64,000 nucleotides of DNA, taken from contig NZ_JAOCKJ010000004.1 in the NCBI RefSeq assembly GCF_029844725.1, positions 400,274 through 464,273 on the forward strand, in the 5' to 3' direction. The notes under the pieces were generated by a model that saw nothing but the letters and a program-made list of their open reading frames with translations, was not told where the DNA came from and did not search any database. Below, piece after piece: positions 51,333 to 60,350 of this stretch. Numbering within the stretch: position 1 is the stretch's first letter; each line of letters begins with the position of its first letter. The position numbers and the translations under genes are program-made. The DNA comes from Pantoea sp. GD03673. GTDB taxonomy: Bacteria > Pseudomonadota > Gammaproteobacteria > Enterobacterales > Enterobacteriaceae.

Positions 51333-52726
51333 GATTAGGTGACGTTTCAATTCAGACGCTGCAACAGGCGATTCAAAAGGGCGAGATCAGCGCGCTGGAG
51401 GTGGCAAAGAGCACGCTGCAGGCGGTTGAACAGCACAATCCGGCGCTGAACGCCTGGACGGAAGTCACCGGGCCACGCATGCTGAAAGAGGCCAGCGCCA
51501 TTGATGCACAGCGTCAGCGCGGCGAAACCCTGCCACCGCTGGCGGGCATCCCTTATGCCGTGAAAAATCTGTTTGATGTGGCGGGTCACAGCACACTGGC
51601 AGGTGCCAGCCTGTTCAGCGATCGCCCTGCGGCAGAGGCAGATGCGTTTGCGGTCGATAAACTGCGTCACGCTGGTGCGCTGCTGTCGGGCATGCTGAAT
51701 ATGGATGCCTATGCGTATGGCTTTACCACCGAAAACAGCCACTATGGTGCAACGCACAATCCGCGCGATTTAAGCCGTGTGGCGGGTGGCTCGTCAGGCG
51801 GTTCGGCCGCCGCAGTGGCCGCCGGCCTGGTCCACTTTTCGCTCGGCACTGACACCAATGGCTCGATCCGGGTGCCCGCGTCGCTGTGCGGTATTTTCGG
51901 CCTCAAGCCCACTTTTGGCCGTCTGTCACGCAGCGGCAGCCATCCGTTTGTCGCCAGCCTTGACCATATCGGCCCGCTGGCCCGGCGGGTTGAAGACCTG
52001 GCGCTGGTTTATGACCAGTTGCAGGGAGCTGATCGTGCCGATGCGTTTCAGGCCGATCGTCCGCTGGCCGCGACGCTGTCGGGGCTATCACAGGGCAGCG
52101 AGGGATTACGCTGCGGCGTGCTGGGCGGTTTTTTTGCCCGCTGGTGCGATGAGGATGCCCGTGCGGCCGTCGCGGTGGTTGCGGCCGCGCTGAATGCGCA
52201 GGAAGAGGTGCTGATGCCGGAAGCGGAGCTGGCACGCTCGGCGGCGTTTATTATGACGGCTGCAGAAGGCGGTAATCATTATCTGCCCGCCCTGCGCCAG
52301 GTGCCTGAGCAGTTTGAACCGAACTCACGTGAGCGTCTGCTGGCCGGTGCCATGATGCCAGGGGCCTGGTATGTGCAGGCACAGCGCTTCCGTCGCCATT
52401 TTCAGCAGCAGGTGTTACCGCTGTTTGATCGGTTCGATGTGCTGATTGCCCCGGCAACGCCCTGCAGTGCGATCGCTATTGGTCAGCAGACGCTGACAAT
52501 TCAGGGTGAGTCACTGCCCGCCAAAGCGAGCATGGGGATGCTGACGCAGCCCATATCGTTCCTGGGATTACCGGTCTGTACCGTACCGCTGGCGACCAAA
52601 AGTGGTCTGCCAATTGGCTTACAGCTTATCGCCCGTCCGTTTAACGAAGAGGCGGTTTTACGTGCCGCCTGGGCACTGGAACAACGCGGCATCACCATGC
52701 CGCAGATCACGATGGCAGGAGCCTGA
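51329..52726 (+). CDS. hpxY: AtzE-type amidase HpxY
   Basis: 465 residues. Amidase-signature enzyme with Lys in PYAVKNLFDVAG and the Ser-cisSer-Lys set in RVAGGSSGGSAAAVAAG. With HpxX it forms a GatA/GatC-like unit; proposed to act on oxalurate in the last steps of purine use. Overlaps both neighbours by one to four bases. Confidence 0.92.
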   Translation: MRLGDVSIQTLQQAIQKGEISALEVAKSTLQAVEQHNPALNAWTEVTGPRMLKEASAIDAQRQRGETLPPLAGIPYAVKNLFDVAGHSTLAGASLFSDRPAAEADAFAVDKLRHAGALLSGMLNMDAYAYGFTTENSHYGATHNPRDLSRVAGGSSGGSAAAVAAGLVHFSLGTDTNGSIRVPASLCGIFGLKPTFGRLSRSGSHPFVASLDHIGPLARRVEDLALVYDQLQGADRADAFQADRPLAATLSGLSQGSEGLRCGVLGGFFARWCDEDARAAVAVVAAALNAQEEVLMPEAELARSAAFIMTAAEGGNHYLPALRQVPEQFEPNSRERLLAGAMMPGAWYVQAQRFRRHFQQQVLPLFDRFDVLIAPATPCSAIAIGQQTLTIQGESLPAKASMGMLTQPISFLGLPVCTVPLATKSGLPIGLQLIARPFNEEAVLRAAWALEQRGITMPQITMAGA

Positions 52727-53106
52727 TGAACAGAGAGATTAATTTACCGCACGTGCTCACCGAGGTGACGGCGCAGTTTTATCGCTACGAGCAGGCGCTG
52801 GTCAGCAATGATGTGGCCGAACTGGATGCCCTGTTCTGGCACGACCCGCGCACCGTGCGCCTTGGCGCAGGTGAGAATCTGTATGGCATTGAGGAGATTC
52901 GGGCCTTCCGTGCCGCACGTCCGTCAGCCGGGCTGAACCGGACGCTGCGCAACACCGTGATTACCACCTTCGGCGAGGATTATGCGGTCTGCAGCACCGA
53001 ATTTACCCGCGCCAGCAGCGACAAAATTGGCCGTCAGCAACAGACATGGGTGCGAATGCCCCACGGCTGGTGCATCGTGGCAGCGCAGGTCAGTCTGATG
53101 AGCTGA
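52726..53106 (+). CDS. hpxZ: Oxalurate catabolism protein HpxZ (NTF2-like)
   Basis: 126 residues of the DUF3225/SnoaL-like fold (YRYEQALVSNDVAELDALFW). Start overlaps the hpxY stop (TGATG). Last gene of hpxWXYZ; the biochemical role is not established. A small cytoplasmic protein. Confidence 0.9.
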   Translation: MNREINLPHVLTEVTAQFYRYEQALVSNDVAELDALFWHDPRTVRLGAGENLYGIEEIRAFRAARPSAGLNRTLRNTVITTFGEDYAVCSTEFTRASSDKIGRQQQTWVRMPHGWCIVAAQVSLMS

Positions 53107-53157
53107 TACCCGTCCGGCGCTTCGCCCGATCAACGCAGGGCAAGCGCCGGAACCGGC

Positions 53158-54114
53158 TTACGGTGCCGGGTGCGTGTTGATCCAGTGGTCAGCGATCTGC
53201 TGACGGGTGCAGATCCAGACATCGTCATACTGCTGGATGTGATCGAGGAAGTTCTGTAGTGCGCGGAATTTGCCGGGGCGACCCAGCAGACGGCAATGCA
53301 TGCCGACTGACATCATCTTCGGCGCACGCTCCCCCTCTTCGTACAGCACATCGAACGTGTCGCGCAGATAGGTGAAGAACTGTTCGGCGGTGTTGAATCC
53401 CTGCGGCGAGGCGAAGCGCATGTCGTTGCACTCCAGCGTGTAGGGGATAATCAGGTGCGGTTTCACTGTCCCATCCTGACAGGTGACCTGGGTCCAGAAA
53501 GGCAGATCGTCGCCGTAGTAGTCGCTGTCATAGCTGAAACCACCCTGCTCCACCACCAGCCGACGGGTATTCGGGCTGTCGCGTCCGGTGTACCAGCCGG
53601 TTGGCGCTTTACCAAACAGATCCACCAGCACATCGACCGCCTGCTGCATATGCTGACGCTCTGTCTTCGCATCCATGCCCTGATAGTGGATCCAGCGCCA
53701 GCCGTGGCTGACCACATCGTAGTCCGCCTGTTTGATCGCCCCGACGATTTCCGGGTGACGCGCCAGCGCCATCGCCACGCCAAAAACGGTCAGCGGCAGA
53801 CCGCGCTTCTGGAACTCATTGTGGATGCGCCAGAAACCGGCGCGGGAGCCGTACTCATACAGTGACTCCATCGACATGTGACGGTCGGCATAACTGGCGG
53901 CACCGATGATATCGGAGAGAAACTGCTCTGAGCCCGCATCGCCGTGCAGCACGCTGTTTTCTGCTCCCTCTTCGTAGTTCAGAACAAACTGCACCGCCAC
54001 ACGGGCGTTGTTGGGCCAGGCGGCGTGCGGCGGATGGGCTCCATAGCCGATTAAATCGCGCGGATAGTTTTTATTAAAGTTGTACTCTTTCTTCTCTGCA
54101 GCGTCAGTCATCAC
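53158..54114 (-). CDS. hpxB: Allantoinase (PuuE, polysaccharide-deacetylase fold)
   Basis: 318 residues (alternative ATG at 54111). NodB-homology fold instead of the cyclic-amidohydrolase fold of AllB: FVLNYEEGAENSVLHGD, DVVSHGWRWIHYQG, GWYTGRDSPNTRRL, SVGMHCRLLGRPG. It opens allantoin to allantoate without a metal. Third gene of the hpxSAB operon, followed by the convergent hpxZ. Confidence 0.94.
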   Translation of the reverse strand: MMTDAAEKKEYNFNKNYPRDLIGYGAHPPHAAWPNNARVAVQFVLNYEEGAENSVLHGDAGSEQFLSDIIGAASYADRHMSMESLYEYGSRAGFWRIHNEFQKRGLPLTVFGVAMALARHPEIVGAIKQADYDVVSHGWRWIHYQGMDAKTERQHMQQAVDVLVDLFGKAPTGWYTGRDSPNTRRLVVEQGGFSYDSDYYGDDLPFWTQVTCQDGTVKPHLIIPYTLECNDMRFASPQGFNTAEQFFTYLRDTFDVLYEEGERAPKMMSVGMHCRLLGRPGKFRALQNFLDHIQQYDDVWICTRQQIADHWINTHPAP

Positions 54115-54143
54115 TCTACCTGTTTTGATTCGGGAAAGTTCCG

Positions 54144-54875
54144 TTAGTTTAGATGCTCAAACGCACCTGAGAGAGGTTTCTGCAAAGGCCAGGCCAGATC
54201 ACCGTGTTTGCTGGTGCCGAAGCCAAGCGCCACCAGCGATTCCACCATTTTGACCGCCGCACTGACGCCGTCGATCACCGGCAGGCCCAGCTCCTGCGTC
54301 AGTGAGGCGGCCAGCGTCGCCATCCCGCCGCAGCCGAGCACAATCGCCCCGCTGCCATCTTCCCGTTTGGCCTGGATACAGCGCTCCCGCACTTTCTCCT
54401 GCGCCAGTCCGCTGCCATCTTCCAGCGCCAGCACCGGCAGATCGATAGCGTGCAGGGCGGCACAGTGGTGGGTAAAGCCATACTGCTGCAGCAGGTGACG
54501 GGCAATCACCAGCGTACGCGGCAGCGTAGTGACAATCGAAAAACGCGTCGCCAGCAGCGTGGCGGTATGCATCGCGGCTTCCGCAATACCAATCACCGGC
54601 CCGCTGGCCAGCTCACGCGCCGCCAGTAAGCCCGGATCGCCAAAGCAGGCAATAACGTGGCCGCTGACGCCACGGTCCCTGCCGAGTTTGATCTGCTCCA
54701 GGACACCGATGGCCGCGATCGCCTCATCAAAGTGCCCTTCAATGGAAGGCACCCCCTGAGACGGCGAAACAGCCAGAATTTCGGTGCCCGGTGCGGCAAC
54801 CGCTCGTGCGGCCTGACCGATGGTTTCGGTCATCATTAGGCTGGTGTTGGGGTTAATGACCTGAATCAGGCTCAT
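54144..54875 (-). CDS. hpxA: Allantoin racemase
   Basis: 243 residues. Asp/Glu/hydantoin racemase fold with two catalytic Cys: IACFGDPG and VLGCGGMA; start MSLIQVINPNTSLMMTETI binds the ring. It interconverts R- and S-allantoin so that HpxB can use both. Overlaps hpxS by four bases. Confidence 0.92.
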   Translation of the reverse strand: MSLIQVINPNTSLMMTETIGQAARAVAAPGTEILAVSPSQGVPSIEGHFDEAIAAIGVLEQIKLGRDRGVSGHVIACFGDPGLLAARELASGPVIGIAEAAMHTATLLATRFSIVTTLPRTLVIARHLLQQYGFTHHCAALHAIDLPVLALEDGSGLAQEKVRERCIQAKREDGSGAIVLGCGGMATLAASLTQELGLPVIDGVSAAVKMVESLVALGFGTSKHGDLAWPLQKPLSGAFEHLN

Positions 54876-55594
54876 ACGTTAGCTCCAGAGCCTGCGGCAA
54901 AGAGTCGTGAAAAATCGGGCAGGGTTTCCCCGCTGCGCTCAAAGTGCAGGCTGGAAACGATGTGCTCAAAGTGATGCTGCAGCGCCTGGACCAGCGGGTC
55001 CAGTGCGCGCGCGCGCAGTAACGTCAGCAAACTGGCGTGATCGTCACAGCGGCAGCCTCGCTGCCAGGGCGCGCCATAAGCGGCAATCACCAGCGATGAT
55101 CGCTGTGTCAGGCTGGTCACCATGCCAGTGAGCACCTGATTACCGGAGATGGCCTGCAATTGAATATGAAACGCCGCAGAGAGCCGGATGGCTGCCGGGC
55201 CATCATGCGCGGTAAGCGCCTGGTTCTCCTGTGCGATGAGCTGCTCCAGCGCCACCAGATGCGGCGACTGCAGATGTGCCAGCACCGCTGGCAGATTGGC
55301 GCACTCCATTAAACTGCGGGTTGAGAAGATGTCCCGCGCTTCTTCAACGCCGGGTGTGGCGACCTGCGCACCACGTTTGGGCGTCAGGGTCACCATCTGC
55401 ACCGCCGCGAGGCGCTGCAGCACTTTACGGATACCGGTGCGGCTCACGCCAAAGACCCCGGAAAGGGCCTCTTCCGGCAATTTGCTGCCCGGCGGCAGCT
55501 GGTGCTCAACAATAGCGTTCATTAACGCCTGGTAAATGCTTTCATCCTTATCCTGCAGCCTGGAGGCGTCTCGCTGGCCTGTTTTACGCGTCAT
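54872..55594 (-). CDS. hpxS: GntR/FCD family regulator HpxS
   Basis: 240 residues from the ATG at 55594. Winged helix at about 20-85 (IYQALMNAIVEHQLPPGSKL, FGVSRTGIRKVLQRL) and an FCD ligand domain (about 95-230). Heads hpxSAB and diverges from the NCS1 permease; the operator palindromes between them are likely its own. Klebsiella HpxS has the same role. Confidence 0.9.
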   Translation of the reverse strand: MTRKTGQRDASRLQDKDESIYQALMNAIVEHQLPPGSKLPEEALSGVFGVSRTGIRKVLQRLAAVQMVTLTPKRGAQVATPGVEEARDIFSTRSLMECANLPAVLAHLQSPHLVALEQLIAQENQALTAHDGPAAIRLSAAFHIQLQAISGNQVLTGMVTSLTQRSSLVIAAYGAPWQRGCRCDDHASLLTLLRARALDPLVQALQHHFEHIVSSLHFERSGETLPDFSRLFAAGSGANV

Positions 55595-55628
55595 TACCTG
55601 CTCCGGTCGCTCACTGTGTGCCACATAT

Positions 55629-55659
55629 CGTATACGTGAAAAGTAAATATTGTATACAA
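55629..55659. promoter_or_regulatory. Paired GntR-type operators between hpxS and the permease
   Basis: Two perfect palindromes, CGTATACG (55629-55636) and TTGTATACAA (55650-55659), with centres 22 bp apart, two turns of the helix. TTGTATACAA is a familiar FCD-type GntR site. Weak downstream sigma-54-like TGGCCTGGATCCTGCA lies at 55671-55686. Confidence 0.7.
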
Positions 55660-55739
55660 GAAAACAGATCTGGCCTGGATCCTGCAATACCGATTTACCA
55701 GATTTATTCATTTCACTCTTGGGTAGAGGAGCAGGTTTC

Positions 55740-57248
55740 ATGCCAAATCAAACAACGGTGGCCAGCACGGCCTCTGAAGCCAGTACCCGTTACAGCCCAC
55801 GGCTCTGTAACGACGACCTGGCACCGACACGCGATCAGAACTGGTCGTGGTACAACATTTTTTCCTTCTGGATGTCCGATGTGCACAGCATGGGCGGCTA
55901 CGTGGTAGCGGCCAGCTTCTTTACGCTGGGATTAGCCAGCTGGCAGGTGCTGCTCTGCCTGCTGGCCGGAATCTGCATCGTGCAGATTTGTGCAAATCTG
56001 GTGGCAAAACCAAGCCAGATGGCGGGTGTGCCTTACGCCGTCATCTGCCGTCAGGCGTTTGGCGTGTTTGGTGCGAACATTCCCGCGGTGATCCGTGGAC
56101 TGATCGCGTTCGCCTGGTATGGTATCCAGACCTATCTGGCGGCGAATGCCCTGATGCTGGTGCTGCTGAAGTTTGCGCCTTCGCTGACCTCAATGACCGT
56201 GCCGCACTGGCTGGGCCTGTCGCTGCTGGGCTGGTGCTGCTTCGGCATTATGTGGTTACTGCAGGCGATGGTGTTCTGGCATGGGATGAACGCCATTAAA
56301 CGCTTTATCGACGTTGCCGGTCCGGCAGTCTATGTGGTCATGGTGGCGCTGGCGGGCTGGATTGTATACAAGACCGGCTTTGATGGCATCTCCTTCACCC
56401 TTGCCAGCAAATCACTTACCGTAGGCGAGCAAACGTGGCAGATGATTACGGCGACGGCGCTGGTGGTCTCCTACTTCTCCGGACCGTTGCTGAACTTCGG
56501 TGACTTTTCACGCTACGGCAAAAACATGTCAGAGATTCGTCGCGGCAACCGCTGGGGCCTGCCGTTTAACTTCCTGCTGTTCTCCGTGGTAACCGTGGTG
56601 ATTGTGTCAGGCACTCAGTCGCTGTTTGGCAAAATGATTACCGATCCGATTGAAACCGTGAGCATGGTCGGCAACGATCTGGCGGTCGCGATTGGCCTGC
56701 TGACGATGATCACCGCCACTATCGGCATCAATATTGTGGCGAATTTCGTTTCACCCGCTTTTGACTTCTCCAACTGTTCACCGCAGAAAATCAGCTTCCG
56801 CACCGGCGGGATGATCGCCGCCGTTGGCTCGGTGCTGTTAACGCCGTGGAACCTGTTCCAGTCGCCTGAGCTGATTCACTACACCCTGGATGTGCTGGGA
56901 TCGTTTATCGGGCCGCTGTTCGGGATCCTGCTGACCGATTTCTATCTGATAAAACGCGGACGTATCTCGGTCGACGACCTGTTTAACGATACGCCAGCAG
57001 GCCGTTACTGGTATCGCGGCGGCTTTAACCCTAAAGCGATTGCCGCGCTGCTACCGTCGGTGGCGATTTGCCTGGTGATTAGCTTTATCCCATCACTGCA
57101 TCAGGTGGCGAACTTCAGCTGGTTTATTGGTGCCGGTCTGGCGGCAGGCTGCTATCGCTTTATCGCCCGTGAAGATCGCGAGGCGGAGGATGTTGCCCGC
57201 TGGCATGGCAAAGGAATGGCGCAGAAGAAGCAAGCCGCAGCTGAATAG
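55740..57248 (+). CDS. NCS1 family permease (allantoin/purine)
   Basis: 502 residues from the ATG at 55740. Twelve membrane helices; NCS1 signatures WSWYNIFSFWMSDVHSMGGY, GNDLAVAIGLL, NFVSPAFDFSNC. In the hpx context it is likely to import allantoin or a related ureide (HpxP-type proteins are of another length); divergent from hpxSAB and probably under HpxS. Confidence 0.9.
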   Translation: MPNQTTVASTASEASTRYSPRLCNDDLAPTRDQNWSWYNIFSFWMSDVHSMGGYVVAASFFTLGLASWQVLLCLLAGICIVQICANLVAKPSQMAGVPYAVICRQAFGVFGANIPAVIRGLIAFAWYGIQTYLAANALMLVLLKFAPSLTSMTVPHWLGLSLLGWCCFGIMWLLQAMVFWHGMNAIKRFIDVAGPAVYVVMVALAGWIVYKTGFDGISFTLASKSLTVGEQTWQMITATALVVSYFSGPLLNFGDFSRYGKNMSEIRRGNRWGLPFNFLLFSVVTVVIVSGTQSLFGKMITDPIETVSMVGNDLAVAIGLLTMITATIGINIVANFVSPAFDFSNCSPQKISFRTGGMIAAVGSVLLTPWNLFQSPELIHYTLDVLGSFIGPLFGILLTDFYLIKRGRISVDDLFNDTPAGRYWYRGGFNPKAIAALLPSVAICLVISFIPSLHQVANFSWFIGAGLAAGCYRFIAREDREAEDVARWHGKGMAQKKQAAAE

Positions 57249-57256
57249 CAGACAGC

Positions 57257-57289
57257 AAAAAGCCGATTCATTACTGAATCGGCTTTTTT
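57257..57289 (+). terminator. Terminator after the NCS1 permease
   Basis: AAAAAGCCGATTCA and TGAATCGGCTTTTT form a 14-pair stem and end in T. Confidence 0.92.
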
Positions 57290-57297
57290 AAAGAGAT

Positions 57298-57374
57298 TGG
57301 CGGAACGGACGGGGCTCGAACCCGCGACCCCCTGCGTGACAGGCAGGTATTCTAACCAACTGAACTACCGCTCC
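57298..57374 (-). tRNA. aspV: tRNA-Asp (GTC)
   Basis: 77 nt including an encoded CCA. Acceptor GGAGCGG pairs with CCGTTCC; the anticodon loop is CTGTCAC (anticodon GTC) on a CCTGC stem, T loop GTTCGAG. Nearly identical to E. coli tRNA-Asp, and next to dnaQ like E. coli aspV. Confidence 0.98.
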
Positions 57375-57508
57375 GCGCTTTGTTCCCCGTCGGGAACGAG
57401 GCGCATAGTAATGGCAGCCTGTTATGGCGTCAACGCTTTTTCAGAACGAACAATTCGTTTGCTGTTTTTTTCAGCTTACCGCTGATTTCCTCAACAAAAT
57501 CACGCCAT

Positions 57509-58240
57509 TCAGCCGCGCCACAGGCAGCTGCCACCCTTTTTCATCACCAGATCCAGACGGGATTCATGGGCAACCACTTCCTCGTCACTGGCCGTGACCA
57601 CCCGCAGTGCAGAGGCGGGACGCACGATGCGCTGAATGCTCTCACCCTGCGCCTGTCGGGCGCTTTCGCTTTCCGATAAAAAGGAGAGTGACGTCTGCCC
57701 GCCGGTCATCGTCAGGAAGACTTCGGCCAGAATCTCGGCATCGAGCAGTGCGCCGTGCAGGGTACGCTTGGTGTTGTCTATTTCATAACGCGAGCAAAGT
57801 GCATCAAGGCTGTTGCGCTTGCCGGGAAACATTCGACGTGCCAGCGCCAGGCTGTCGGTAATTTTGCAGAAGGTTTCGGTTTTCTCAATGCCGCGGTTCA
57901 GCTTTGAAAACTCGTAGTCCATAAAGCCGATATCAAACGGCGCGTTATGGATCACTAACTCAGCACCGCGAATGTAGTCGAGAAACTCCCCGGCGATGTC
58001 GCTGAACGCAGGCTTGTCGGCCAGAAACTCATCCGCAATGCCGTGGACGCCAAAGGCTTCGGGATCGACCAGACGATCAGGCTTGAGATACATATGGAAA
58101 TTGTTGCCGGTCAGGCGACGGTTGATCACCTCTACCGCACCAATCTCAATGATGCGGTGCCCCTCATAATGTACCCCGATCATGTTCATGCCGGTGGTTT
58201 CAGTATCGAGAACGATCTGGCGGTTATTTGCAGTGCTCAT
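57509..58240 (-). CDS. dnaQ: DNA polymerase III epsilon subunit (proofreading)
   Basis: 243 residues as in E. coli. DEDDh exonuclease motifs: [20 protein letters not shown] and [10 protein letters not shown]; a Q-rich linker and C-terminal segment bind the alpha subunit. Divergent from rnhA with overlapping promoters, as in E. coli. Confidence 0.98.
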   Translation of the reverse strand: MSTANNRQIVLDTETTGMNMIGVHYEGHRIIEIGAVEVINRRLTGNNFHMYLKPDRLVDPEAFGVHGIADEFLADKPAFSDIAGEFLDYIRGAELVIHNAPFDIGFMDYEFSKLNRGIEKTETFCKITDSLALARRMFPGKRNSLDALCSRYEIDNTKRTLHGALLDAEILAEVFLTMTGGQTSLSFLSESESARQAQGESIQRIVRPASALRVVTASDEEVVAHESRLDLVMKKGGSCLWRG

Positions 58241-58294
58241 AAGACCCGTTTTATGTCAGACTTGGCGTTTTTGTCAGAAGGAAGTCTACCAGAG

Positions 58295-58762
58295 ATGCGC
58301 AAACAGGTAGAGATATTCACCGATGGTTCCTGCCTTGGAAATCCCGGTCCCGGCGGTTACGGAGCAATTTTACGCTACGGTCAGCATGAGAAAACTTTCA
58401 GCGCGGGCTATCGTCTTACCACCAATAACCGGATGGAGCTGATGGCGGCGATTGTCTCGCTTGAAGCGCTGACCCAGCCGTGCGATGTGGTACTCAGTAC
58501 CGATAGCCAGTATGTGCGTCAGGGTATTACCAGCTGGATCCATAACTGGAAAAAGCGTGGCTGGAAAACGGCCGATAAAAAGCCAGTGAAGAATGTCGAT
58601 CTCTGGCAGCGTCTCGACTTAGCCCTCAGCACCCACAAGATTCAGTGGGAGTGGGTTAAAGGCCACGCCGGACATCCTGAAAACGAGCGCTGCGATGTCC
58701 TGGCCCGCAGCGCGGCGGAAAAGCCTGCCTTTGAGGATATCGGTTATAAAGCCGAGTCCTGA
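58295..58762 (+). CDS. rnhA: Ribonuclease HI
   Basis: 155 residues from the ATG at 58295 ([20 protein letters not shown]); a longer upstream frame is only the shadow of dnaQ. Catalytic acids: Asp in FTDGS, Glu in NNRMELMA, Asp in STDSQYV and Asp in ENERCDVLA. It degrades RNA in RNA:DNA hybrids. Its 3' end overlaps yafS by 19 bp. Confidence 0.98.
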   Translation: MRKQVEIFTDGSCLGNPGPGGYGAILRYGQHEKTFSAGYRLTTNNRMELMAAIVSLEALTQPCDVVLSTDSQYVRQGITSWIHNWKKRGWKTADKKPVKNVDLWQRLDLALSTHKIQWEWVKGHAGHPENERCDVLARSAAEKPAFEDIGYKAES

Positions 58763-59481
58763 TCCTCTGCCTGCCGGAACTGACGCGTGGCGTTGACCGT
58801 CTGACGGATCTTGCTGGTGCTCAGGCTCTTTTTTGCCCGGGTTGGCAGCAGCGGGAAGGTTCGCTTGCGCGCCACCACGATATTCAGACAGCCCAGCGCC
58901 GGTAAGTGGGCGCTGATCAGTTTTCCGCCCTGCTGATGCCACGGCAGCACCTGAAATCGGGTGCGATAGACCACCTCGTAATTCAGCAGTCCCAGCCAGT
59001 CGAGTAACCGCATCTGGCTAAACATCCGTCCGCTCCACGGTGCTTTTCGGGTCAATCCTGGCACCATTTTACTCACGCCGAGCAGGCTGAAGGGATTGAA
59101 GCCGCTGATAATCATCCAGCCATCGTCAATCAATACTCTGTCGACTTCACGTAATACCCGGTGAGGATCCTGACTCCACGCGAGCGTATGGGCCAGCAGA
59201 CAGGCATCAATCGACTTCGACTCAAACGGCAACTGCATCGGGTCCGCCCGCACCTGTAGCAGCTCACCTTCACTGCCCACATTGACCTGATGTGAAATAG
59301 CACAGTTTTCGGTGTTGATTTCTGCGCTGAGGTTGCCAAGCTTAAGCATATGAAAGCCATAAAGCTTTCCGAGGTAAGGCTGAAGCTGCTGCGTTAGCGC
59401 GTCGCGGAAATATTCTCCCCACGGCATAGTGCGCCAGGACAGCGGTGCGTTCAGAACCTGGCGTGATTTAGCGGGCTTCAT
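58744..59481 (-). CDS. yafS: Class I SAM-dependent methyltransferase YafS
   Basis: 245 residues. Seven-strand methyltransferase fold with the ligand region [20 protein letters not shown] and the helix [18 protein letters not shown]. The usual Gly-rich motif I is weak ([10 protein letters not shown]), as in E. coli YafS. Substrate unknown. Divergent from gloB. Confidence 0.9.
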   Translation of the reverse strand: MKPAKSRQVLNAPLSWRTMPWGEYFRDALTQQLQPYLGKLYGFHMLKLGNLSAEINTENCAISHQVNVGSEGELLQVRADPMQLPFESKSIDACLLAHTLAWSQDPHRVLREVDRVLIDDGWMIISGFNPFSLLGVSKMVPGLTRKAPWSGRMFSQMRLLDWLGLLNYEVVYRTRFQVLPWHQQGGKLISAHLPALGCLNIVVARKRTFPLLPTRAKKSLSTSKIRQTVNATRQFRQAEDQDSAL

Positions 59482-59523
59482 GCTTTACGCTCTTCCTTTT
59501 CCTACGACCTGCGAGAGGTGATG

Positions 59524-60279
59524 ATGAATCTTACCAGTATTCCTGCGTTGCAGGACAACTACATCTGGACGCTGACGAATGATGAGGGTAAGTGCCTGAT
59601 CGTCGATCCCGGTGAAGCTCAGCCAGTATTAGAAAAAATGGCGTCCAACGGCTGGCAGCCGGTCGCTATTCTGTTGACTCACCACCATAACGACCATACG
59701 GGCGGCGTGAAAACACTGTGTGAGCATTTTCCCCATCTTGAGGTGTTTGGCCCCCAGGAAACAGCGGCTAAAGGGGCCACAACGCTGGTCAGCGAAGGCG
59801 ATAAAGTCACCGTGCTGGGCCTGACTTTCAACGTCATTCATACCCCTGGTCACACTTTAGGACATATCTCATATTACAGCTCACCTTATATTTTCTGTGG
59901 CGACACCCTCTTTTCTGGTGGCTGCGGACGCCTTTTTGAAGGCACAGCTGAGCAGATGTATGATTCCTTTCAAAAGCTTAACCAGCTTCCGGGTGAGACC
60001 CTGGTCTGCTGCGCGCATGAATATACTTTATCCAATCTGAAGTTTGCTGCGGCTATTCTGCCCCATGACCCGCAAATAACGGCCGAATATCAGAAAATTA
60101 AGGACTTACGTGCCGAAAATGGCATTAGTCTGCCCACAAAACTGGCGCACGAACGGTCAATTAATTTATTTCTGCGCACGCAAGATATTAATTTACAAAG
60201 GGCATTAAACGTTAACATTACTGATGAACCGGTATGGCATACATTTGCTGTTCTACGCGAGAAGAAAGACGCTTTTTGA
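59524..60279 (+). CDS. gloB: Hydroxyacylglutathione hydrolase (glyoxalase II)
   Basis: 251 residues, as E. coli, from the third of three in-frame start codons (GTG 59518, ATG 59521, ATG 59524), the one with correct spacing to GAGAGG. Metallo-beta-lactamase fold with [38 protein letters not shown]. It hydrolyses lactoylglutathione in methylglyoxal detoxification. Confidence 0.97.
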   Translation: MNLTSIPALQDNYIWTLTNDEGKCLIVDPGEAQPVLEKMASNGWQPVAILLTHHHNDHTGGVKTLCEHFPHLEVFGPQETAAKGATTLVSEGDKVTVLGLTFNVIHTPGHTLGHISYYSSPYIFCGDTLFSGGCGRLFEGTAEQMYDSFQKLNQLPGETLVCCAHEYTLSNLKFAAAILPHDPQITAEYQKIKDLRAENGISLPTKLAHERSINLFLRTQDINLQRALNVNITDEPVWHTFAVLREKKDAF

Positions 60280-60350
60280 TTTTTCGGGTTGTGTTGTGAA
60301 AAGTCGTCACGTATAGTTGCTCGTCTTTTAAGCGAACTATTGACACACAC

